Shown piece by piece: positions 56,251 to 64,000 of a stretch of 64,000 nucleotides of DNA. The position numbers and the translations under genes are program-made. Within the stretch, counting starts at the first letter, position 1; every line of letters begins with the position of its first letter. The stretch comes from Siphonodentalium dalli. Lineage: Eukaryota; Mollusca; Scaphopoda; Gadilida; Siphonodentaliidae. The stretch spans positions 52,320,443-52,384,442 of the forward strand of contig CP136068.1 in assembly GCA_032622095.1 (NCBI GenBank). Reading direction: 5' to 3'. The notes below the pieces were generated by a model, which did no database searches, was not told where the DNA came from, and saw only the letters and a program-made list of their open reading frames with translations.

Positions 56251-57213
56251 TAAAACATATGTTCCCACCTGTAAGCAAATAGACAGCTTCCAAATAGTAT
56301 GAAGCTACAACTCCTTTTAATAATATACCGGTATCACAATTTAAGTTTTGTAGGTCACAATTTATTGAATATTGGGAATATTGGATCATTTGACATCAAC
56401 AAAGCCATTTTATAGATGTATGGTGCTTGAAAGTTCACCAAGCAGTTCACCAACACACTGATCATGGGTATTTCCAATTAAAATTTAATTTAATCTAACT
56501 ACATGTATATGTGAACCTGAAAAAAAAGTTAGAAAGTTGATTTGTTGTGGTCAAATGAAGCAATATACACACACAAAAAGGTCATAAAAAGGGTGATTTT
56601 GCAGCGACATTTTGTCAAATGTGCCCTCTAATTTGGGGACATTTCTATAATTTGGGGACATCGGTAAACGCTGTGAGTTATGGGGAATATTAAGGCCTGG
56701 GTGATATATATCAAGTAGATGTATATGCAATGTTGATTGTTTTTTTATTTTGTGCAGACAATTCTTCCTACACTATTATGTGGGGCTGGTCTTTTATTTG
56801 GAACCCTAGCATAGGCCTACATCAGGCTAAAAGGGAGATGCCTTACAATGTTCGAAACAACAGAATATACATGCTCATAGTCATTACTGGACGAAATAAA
56901 CTCATCCTCACAAGAATCATGTTCATCCGATTACACATCAGATTCACTGTATGTAGCCATGATCATTGAAGTAATGTTCTCCTTTGTGCATGGAGCCATA
57001 CTATAACTATATAATGAGCTATATAACCACCACATGACATGACACTCACACCTTCATAAATATGATTACTGCCAAAATAACTTGTTTGGGTTATGATCTA
57101 CTTAAAATTTGTTGCTAAAATGTGTCAAATTGTGTTTACCAGATACATGTAACTGGTAGTTGGCACATTTGGTGGGAATGTCAAAATTCCTTCCGCCAGT
57201 GCCGGCTACGAGT
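56251..57213. other. Non-coding stretch
   Basis: Nothing recognised; short direct repeat AATTTGGGGACAT at 56631 and 56650. Confidence 0.45.
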
Positions 57214-57215
57214 TA

Positions 57216-57346
57216 CAGTAATGCCCTAAGTAATCGACTCCTTAAACACAGCAGAATTATAGGTAACTTTTCAGGATTTAGTCGGAAATATGGCTTGTTG
57301 TCATTCATCTGAAAGTTCTCACTGATTACTTAGGGCATTAGTACTG
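57216..57346. mobile_element. Mariner-like palindromic MITE, internally deleted
   Basis: CAGTAATGCCCTAAGTAATC at the left after TA, and GATTACTTAGGGCATTA...CTG before TA at the right. The left half is complete; most of the right half is lost. Same family as 59570-59782. Confidence 0.8.
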
Positions 57347-57349
57347 TAT

Positions 57350-58190
57350 CTCAGGAGTAGTACTATCAATCGCTGTTTATGTGATCTACTACATGATGTC
57401 ATAATATGGTGTACCAATGGTACCTATCTTTCCATGACTTGGCAAACTGGTGGGATCACTAATTGTTTTCCGGCACTGAATGTGTTAATTTTTTTTTAAC
57501 AAAATCTTAGTATATATAAATTTCTTTGTGGTCATGTGACATTGGTGGCCAACTTGGATCTATGCTTGTAACTGTATTTAGAGTATTCTCCACCTTATTA
57601 TGCTACGGTAGATAAGTACAAGTATATATAAAGTACATTTTCTATTTGGTATCTTCCTGTATTTTTATTACTGTTTTGAAATCAGTGGTTATAATATGAT
57701 AGCAAAGACACATGCGTGACCAACATGATTATTCAGGGTTATTTTGTTATTAATACCTATTGCAGGTTTGGACACCCAAACTCAAGAAGCCCAAATGTCC
57801 CTAAATTCCTAATGGAATTTGCTCAACCTGAATTTTCCACTTTTTCAAGGCAATAATCCCTAATCACGCCTACCATTTGATTTTGCCTCCTCTCTGGCTA
57901 AATGTTTTTTTTCGAGAGGCTGTAGGTGTGAATGGACAGGTAGGAATACCGGTACTTATTATTAATGCATTCACCCTGTGCTACAATTATCACCAGGTCG
58001 TGCACATGCTCCCGAGAAACAGAAATAGTTTCAAAGAAAAAAATTAGGCTTCATTAGGCGAGTGGGTGTGTCTATTGGCAGTTTGAAAGCCCTGTTTCTC
58101 TGATGCAGCTTACATTTTTCAGATCACTGATGATCATCTTTGGTGATAAATGCCTCATAAACACAATTTCCTTCTTTAAGATGCATAATC
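57350..58190. other. Non-coding stretch
   Basis: No gene or repeat was recognised. Confidence 0.45.
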
Positions 58191-58196
58191 TGAATT

Positions 58197-58600
58197 AAAG
58201 CTCCCAAATTACTATTTCTTTGGCTTCGTGGAGAAAAAATATTTTATTGGAGTAGAGGAACCAACCCATCAAAGCTCAGAGTGATCAGATATCAATTTTT
58301 TTAATTTGTTATTCTCGAGATGTGTACTTATTTGTGGCCTGGAAAAAAGTTGTCAAACCGACGGTCTGTGACAAAATTGCGGATGAAGAATTGAAGATGG
58401 ATAACTCTAAAATCAAGTGGTAATATGGCCAAATTTCGTGAAAATCAAGTTGAACAACATGTTGATATATAACATGTTTTGAGAAATTTTATAACATAGT
58501 TGACAGTGGGAAGCATTATTTTGTTGCAATTAATCGATTCTGATAATTAATGCGTATTTCGAAGAAATGTTGTCGTAACTTGATGATATTGGGACCCTTT
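58197..58600. mobile_element. Old, diverged TTAA-family element
   Basis: Shares ATTACTATTTCTTTGGCTTC, GAGGAACCAACCCATCAAAG, TTATTCTCGAGATGTGTAC and GGATAACTCTAAAATCAAGT with the seven young copies and GACGAAATTTT/GTTGTAACTTGATGAT with the old copy at 8.5 kb. Ends read TTAAAG and CTTTAA but the TIR has decayed. Confidence 0.65.
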
Positions 58601-58779
58601 AAGTATCCACAAACCTCATTCTAATTAATGAATAGTATCTGATTTCTGTCGATGCTGTGTAGCAAATTTGTAAATAGTAGCCACATAGGCACTGTTATTA
58701 TTTTTGCTGTAGTCATAAATCTACCGGCTTTGTTTTTTATTATTTATATATATAATGATTTTTTATATGCCCGTTGAAA

Positions 58780-58990
58780 AACGTGACTTATTATGTTATT
58801 GCTCTGTCCATTCGTCTATGCATCAGTCCGTCTGTTCACTTTTTTCATTTCCAGATGATAACAATAGTCAGTCTGAACTGAATGGAATGAAATTTGGTAC
58901 CGGTATGTGAGTTTACCAGCCCAAAATACTGGTCAAGTTCGAAGTTGGATTCCACATGATTCCCATGATTATCTTCAGGGATGTGAAATA
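58780..58990. repeat. Diverged relative of the 19.0-19.7 kb repeat
   Basis: CAGTCCGTCTGTTCACTTTT, CCAGATGATAACAATAG, TGTGAGTTTACCAGCCCAAA and ACTGGTCAAGTTCGAA follow the unit order of 19013-19732. Confidence 0.6.
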
Positions 58991-59565
58991 TGTCGGTGGC
59001 ATAAGAGAAATGGGCCTTCCAAGTAACTCACATCTACTTGCTTTGTGATGCCTTGATTTTATTTTATCTAAATTGGTATTTCTTCTGTTGGGATCTTATG
59101 TGATCAGAACATATAAACCACAGTACAGGGTAAATGCATTATTTTGATTGCATCCCTGTTTGTTCTCGTTCAATCCTACATAAATATAGGACCCTCTCGG
59201 GGAAAAAAATGGTTTACCCAGGTTGGCGGCCAGAGGCGCCAAATCGAATGGTAGGTGTGATATTTAATCAATATACTGTGTAAATCATAAATATGCTGTT
59301 GCAAAAGAGCCTTTTAAAAGTTGCATGTTAAATTGTTCAACGAGAAATATCATGTCATCTCAAACTACTAGTATATGAGGATATCCTTTAGTGGAAAACA
59401 GTCATGTGTCCCTAAAAAATCTTGGGATTCTTCACTGACCGACTTAAATAGATCTGTCAAGAGATCACATGACCATAGTATATGATACCTTGAAATTACA
59501 TGTACATCATGTACATACAGGTATCAATCTTTGTATGGCAGCCTGATATCTAAGATTTTTCCTGG
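58991..59565. other. Non-coding stretch
   Basis: Nothing recognised. Confidence 0.45.
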
Positions 59566-59569
59566 TATA

Positions 59570-59782
59570 CAGTAATGCCCTAATTAATCGACTTCTTAAC
59601 CACAGCCGAATTATGGGTAACTTTTCAGTATTTAGTTGGAAATATGGCTTGTTGCCATTCATCGGAAAGCTCTCGCCGAGAGCTTTCCGATGAATGGCAA
59701 CAAGCCATATTTCCGACTAAATCCTGAAAAGTTACCCATAATTCTGCTGTGGTTAAGAAGTCAATTAATTAGGGCATTACTG
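59570..59782. mobile_element. 213-bp mariner-like palindromic MITE
   Basis: CAGTAATGCCCTAATTAATC is mirrored at the right; TA flanks both ends (59568-59569, 59783-59784). The axis is C59676 in GCTCTCG-C-CGAGAGC and the whole element pairs with few mismatches. The frame 59636-59842 is only a palindrome product. Confidence 0.9.
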
Positions 59783-59784
59783 TA

Positions 59785-61140
59785 CATGTACCGAAGCATC
59801 AACTCATTTTATACACTGTGCGTGAGAGGCCTTGATATTTGAGAACTTTGCGGGTATTCCATCAGTGTATTTAATTGGACTGGAATCAATGATCGATGTC
59901 AGTTGGACTTGAGCCAAAAGATAATTGCAGAGAAATGCTTAGTAAACATGCATTGTTTCTTGTCATTGTTATTGTTCGAGTATCTATCGCATGCATGATC
60001 AAAGTGCAGCGAAAGCCCTCGAAAATCAATTGTTCTTTTGATAACTGATCTGTCCATATTTTCTGTTTATGGTAGACTGTTGACAAATTTATTATTTAAT
60101 TATTCAGCATTAAAGATTGTCTATTTCTTCCAGGCCACAATTACAACAACAACATTGTGTTTATAAAACCTGATTTCAACACTACAAATACTGGTACATT
60201 TTTCTGTGAATAAAGCACAATATTCCTGCAAAATATCTGAAGCGAAATGTCATTTCGCCTTGATGGATAACAAGATATACTCCTCCCTCTTGCTACAATA
60301 TGAATGTGCCTGAAGTTTCTGTTCTAAAAATAGCCCGTAAAACTGTCCCGAAGAGTTATATGTATTATACCCGAAAAATTAAGAAGATAAAATCAAAACG
60401 AAAACAGTAAGGAGTCTGATCATCCCATGATTTTATAATTTATTCTGGTTCAAATAGTCATGAAACAGCGAAAAATTAACTTTTTCCCAGAATTATTAAA
60501 AAAAATTCTCCCAACCGAACTCAAAACAATTTGCAGTGCGCATGGCATAAAGAGACGATGAGAGACTTCCCGAAAAGTATACTAACAATGTGAAACATGT
60601 GGAAATGAGTCTGACAAGCAGAGATGATTCCTCCAAGAAGAATCATTGGGGGGACATTGCAAATCATCTACCATACAATACATTCAGGTGCCCAATAATA
60701 ATGACACATTATTAATTTTGGAAAAATATTTCGTATGATAACTATTATTTGTCAAAGAGACGTTAGATCGCTAAGGATGACATCTGCTATTAACTTGCGT
60801 CATTTAATAGTTAAAAAATTAATGTACATGTATATGCTGATGCAGAGACTCCGAAGGAATGCCACGATTCTCAACATTCTCTGTCGAAATTTACAAATGT
60901 CGTGCAAAGGACGTATCATGCAGGATTTGTGTGTGATAAAATAATAAGTTGATGATTGTGCATGTGAAGCATGTCGTATAAAACCATTTCGCATGTCAAA
61001 TTTTCGCTATCTTGTGTCTACAGGCTTGCCCATCATGGTTGCAAGCGACGTGTCATGCAATCGAATGTGCTCCAACTTCCAAGTATGCGCCATGAGGATG
61101 GGGCCCGATGAGGGTACCGGTAGTATTTATTATCAGAACA
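59785..61140. other. Non-coding stretch
   Basis: No gene or repeat was recognised in about 1.3 kb. Confidence 0.45.
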
Positions 61141-61181
61141 TTTCCCACCAATAGAAATCCAGATCAGCTAACCATTCAATG

Positions 61182-61930
61182 CAGGCTTGTCAAAGTACCG
61201 CCGGTACCAAGGTAGTCGGTACCAGTACTGCGTTGGAACCGCGGTACCGGTAATGGTGTTGTATTGTTTATTCCACTACATATCACACATTTAAAAGAGT
61301 ATATTCTAATGTGGTAATTACTGGTAATGTATGGCACTTTGTGCCAGTTTTTGTTGATTGTTGTGGATGACAAATACAACCATGTCAGACTATCATAATG
61401 CACGTATGCCACAGCAGCCACACATAAATGTGTGACATACATGCATTTAAAAATAGTATAGTCTGAAATAGTTGGATTTATCACCCACAACAATCACCTA
61501 AAATGTGCCATAGTTTAGGCAGCCTGATAGGTGTTAGAACTTTTATGTTTAGGGCTTCAGGCGCTCAAATACATACATCGGAAAGATGGGTATATATATA
61601 TGGTGAATGACAATTTAAACTGAAATAAATGTTATGTACCTGCAAGGCTGCAATCCTCATATGTAAGTTATAATGTAACACACATTGAGTCAATGACACA
61701 TATATACATTGTTGAATAAAATTATAACAGCTTCAAGACTCGGCATCCGCCGCCGCGTGCTTGATCCGTTGACACATAATAGCATACCATAATGCAAGCG
61801 GTAGTTGCGGCACACTTAAAAGAGCAAAGTTCCTTCAATTTTAATCGATCTATACTGATCTATTTACTGTTTTTGGCGAGAACCGAGAACCGTCGGTACT
61901 GAGTATCAGAACCGGTACCGTTGAAACCTG
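61182..61930. mobile_element. hAT-type DNA element 2, 749 bp
   Basis: CAGGCTTGTCAAAGTACCG at the left and CAGGTTTCAACGGTACCG (read inward) at the right, with GGTACCG-rich subterminal repeats. ATTCAATG stands outside both ends (61174-61181, 61931-61938), an exact 8-bp duplication. The flanks join into one minisatellite unit that exists uninterrupted at about 62308 (GACCATTCAATGATATCAAG). Inside is a secondary hairpin, 61333-61513 (TTGATTGTTGTGG...CCACAACAATCA). No transposase. Confidence 0.88.
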
Positions 61931-62610
61931 ATTCAATGATGTCAAGATGCCCAGACCGAGACCCAAATTTAAAGCCCGGATCAGCCAACCACTCTATAAT
62001 ATCAAGATGCCCAAATTTAAAAGCCCAGATCAGCCAACCACTCTATAATATCAAGATGCTCAAATTTAAAGCCCAGATCAGCCAACCACTCTATAATATC
62101 AAGATGCTCAAATTTAAAGCCTGGATCAGCCAACCACTCTATAATATCAAGATGCCCAAACTGATGCTCAAATTTTAAAAACCGGATCAGCTGACCACTC
62201 AATGATATCAAAATGCCCAGACTGATGCCCAAATTTAAAGCCCGGATCATCCAACCACTGAATAATATCAAAATTTCCAAATAGATGCCTAAATTTAAAG
62301 CCCAGATCAGCTGACCATTCAATGATATCAAGATGCCCAGACCGATGCCCAAATTTAAAGCCCGGATCAGCCAACCACTCAATAATATCAAGATGCCCAA
62401 ATTTAAAGCCCAGATCAGCTGACCACTCAATAATATCAAGATGCTCTCAAATAGATACCCAAATTTAAAGCCCAGATCAGCTGACCACTCAATGATATCA
62501 AGATGCTCAAATAGATGCCCAAATTTAAAGCCCGGATCAGCCAACCACTCAATAATATCAAGATGCTCAAATAGATACCCAAATTTAAAGCTCAGATCAG
62601 CCAACGACTC
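61931..62610. repeat. Minisatellite, 45-60 bp units, about 13 copies
   Basis: Units read AATTTAAAGCCCAGATCAGC, CAACCACTCAATAATATCAA and GATGCCC, with a variable CAAATAGATGC insert. One unit lies left of the hAT element (61145-61173). Because unit length is often a multiple of three, a 195-codon minus frame (62017-62604) with a repeated WLADPGFKFGH pattern stays open. Confidence 0.85.
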
Positions 62611-62672
62611 ATGTACCTACAAAAATAAAGCAGTCAGAATTATTCAACAGAAAACTGGACTGATGCCCAAAT

Positions 62673-62755
62673 AGAAAGCCTGGACCAGACAACGACTGAT
62701 GACTGCATGTAGAAAGCCTGGACCAGACAACGACTGATGACTGCATGTAGACATA
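62673..62755. repeat. Two-copy direct repeat, 38 bp
   Basis: AGAAAGCCTGGACCAGACAA then CGACTGATGACTGCATGT occurs twice in tandem; it resembles a mutated minisatellite unit. Confidence 0.8.
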
Positions 62756-62936
62756 TAAAATTGTCAACCTGATTACAAATCTGTCTGGCCTCAAAAATAG
62801 ACAGCTAAAAATAAATCTGCAGTAATGGTTGTGACATGTGTATACACTAGTGTGACATTATCCACTACACATGACTATGTAGCCCACTATTTGTAAGTGG
62901 TGTATCTCAGTACAATAGTGGCCATTGTTGTCGATT

Positions 62937-63104
62937 GTGACCCTAATTCTCTTGGACCAAAACAAAGGGTAATATTCATCCTAGAGGCATGTCCTTACAA
63001 AACAGGCAAGGTTTTCATTTTTCTTGGTGCATTTTAGAGGTCCTCTGTGAAGTATTGGATGTGACCCAAATTCTCTAGGATCTAAACACAGGATATTCAT
63101 CTCC
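62937..63104. repeat. Two spaced copies of a 45-bp word
   Basis: GTGACCCTAATTCTCTTGGA (62937) and GTGACCCAAATTCTCTAGGA (63060) both continue AAACA(A/C)AGG...ATATTCATC. Spacing about 122 bp. Confidence 0.65.
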
Positions 63105-63522
63105 GAGGAATTTCTGTATGAGTCTTGTAAACTCATTGATATTAAATATACTGGTTGATGATGATCCTGCTGACATTCGGGATAGTTTAGTTGAACAAAT
63201 TGTTTCTTGCTTCCACAGTTGTTGGAAATTATTATCAAAATCCAATGATAAATACACACACCATTACATCAATACTAATAATATATAGACAAGTATGGAA
63301 AGCTGGCCAATTTACTGGATTCAGAGTCAGCTGGACTCCCGATACCACAACTAGTTTCAAGTCCTATTTCAGCATAAAAAATGTATCAATTGTAAAAATA
63401 TTTCTTGCATTCAATCAACTATATACATGTCTTGAAAGTAACACTGCAAATCCGAAATGATTTGGCATTTCTTGCAACATTTATTATTGTGAATTTCCAA
63501 CAACACAAAAATTGAAAATCTC

Positions 63523-63601
63523 ACGAGTCGCCATCCGAGTCACAGGCTATAATTAGAAGCACGGATTAGTTATGACGTTACGATCTCGGATGGCGACTCG
63601 T
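63523..63601. mobile_element. Tiny hairpin element, 79 bp
   Basis: ACGAGTCGCCATCCGAG (63523-63539) is exactly mirrored at 63585-63601 around a 45-bp loop. TCTC-A and TCAATCTC flank it. GC-rich against AT-rich surroundings. Confidence 0.75.
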
Positions 63602-64000
63602 CAATCTCACACAGGAGCTTTCCATACATGTCTATATTATTATTAAAGTAATGGTACATGTATGTGTATTTATCAGCGGATTTTGATCAAATCTTCCAAC
63701 AACTGTGCTTGCTTCACAATTAAGCTAAAACTGATCGGTTTTTCTCTTCAACTAAAAGTGGTTGTGTTGTGTCATATGGCAATATCTGCAGAATTTATCG
63801 TTCGATCTTAATCAATTAAAAAACTAAATTTATTGTGAGGTTGTACTGGTTCAGGGTAAAGAGGCGCCACAATTTAGGTTTTGTGCTTAGCAGGGTTCGG
63901 TCTTTACAATCAAACTTTCACTCTTTTAAATTTGCATCAGAATCCAATTTTTATTGTGGAACCTACCAAATGTCTGTATCGACATACCGGTATCTAGAGA
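63602..64000. other. Non-coding stretch
   Basis: Nothing recognised up to the window edge. Confidence 0.45.

Noticed and set aside
62017-62604. 195-codon minus frame with repeated WLADPGFKFGH
   Set aside because: It follows the minisatellite phase, shifts frame content midway and has no domain or start context; best seen as a repeat product.

Overview
The window reads as intergenic or intronic DNA of an AT-rich animal genome. There are no operons, no densely packed ORFs and no recognisable rRNA or tRNA gene. Almost every long open frame is short and lies inside a repeat. The repeat content (Helitron, hAT, TTAA-, TA- and 5-bp-target DNA elements, Gypsy and LINE scraps, and a long family starting GCTCACCTGAGACGAAG followed by CGTCCGTC runs) suggests a marine invertebrate, with a mollusc as my best guess. 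That guess rests on remembered resemblance and was not tested by a search.

Layout. 1-8 kb: sparse sequence, a complete hAT-type element with a BED zinc-finger frame (2443-3497), a Helitron caught inside a tandem array (5123-5730), and small piggyBac-like and mariner-like hairpin elements. 8.9-23 kb: tandem, decaying copies of the GCTCACC family, two direct-repeat blocks with hairpins, and a 3.56-kb element with CAC ends and a 5-bp target duplication (14725-18279). That element holds two TTAA elements and a 1.74-kb near-perfect palindrome with its own 5-bp duplication. 24-32 kb: inverted arms of about 1.1 kb around 4.8 kb that hold a weak TIR-domain-like frame, a TTAA element and a 1364-bp long-TIR element. 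32-42 kb: a LINE scrap, a 2.9-kb degenerate palindrome, then a second inverted pair enclosing a broken Gypsy retrotransposon. 42-46 kb: three 340-bp repeats, two spectacular hairpin arrays and a second copy of the long-TIR element. 47-53 kb: a TTAA element, a recurring GTGACGGAATCAC motif, a 164-bp palindrome, and the only stretch that looks like a host-gene promoter (about 51.2-52.2 kb, CpG-rich, CCAAT boxes, a candidate first coding exon at 51910-51961). 53.5-56.3 kb: a 2.7-kb domain in which AATTGCGCTTCAGCGCAATT hairpins flank a 35-40 bp minisatellite. 57-64 kb: mariner-like palindromes, a hAT element nested in a minisatellite, and unannotated sequence.

Six insertions can be proved inside the window because an uninterrupted copy of the target is also present, or because the target duplication is exact within a known repeat: the Helitron, the CAC-end element, hAT 2, TTAA elements 1 and 6, and the hAT with TSD CCTTCCCG. 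The relative order of several insertions can therefore be read directly. The strongest candidates for something undescribed are the hairpin arrays at 43.2-44.2 kb and 53.5-56.2 kb, the nested 5-bp-duplication elements at 14.7-18.3 kb, and the two-copy long-TIR element at 28.8 and 44.2 kb.
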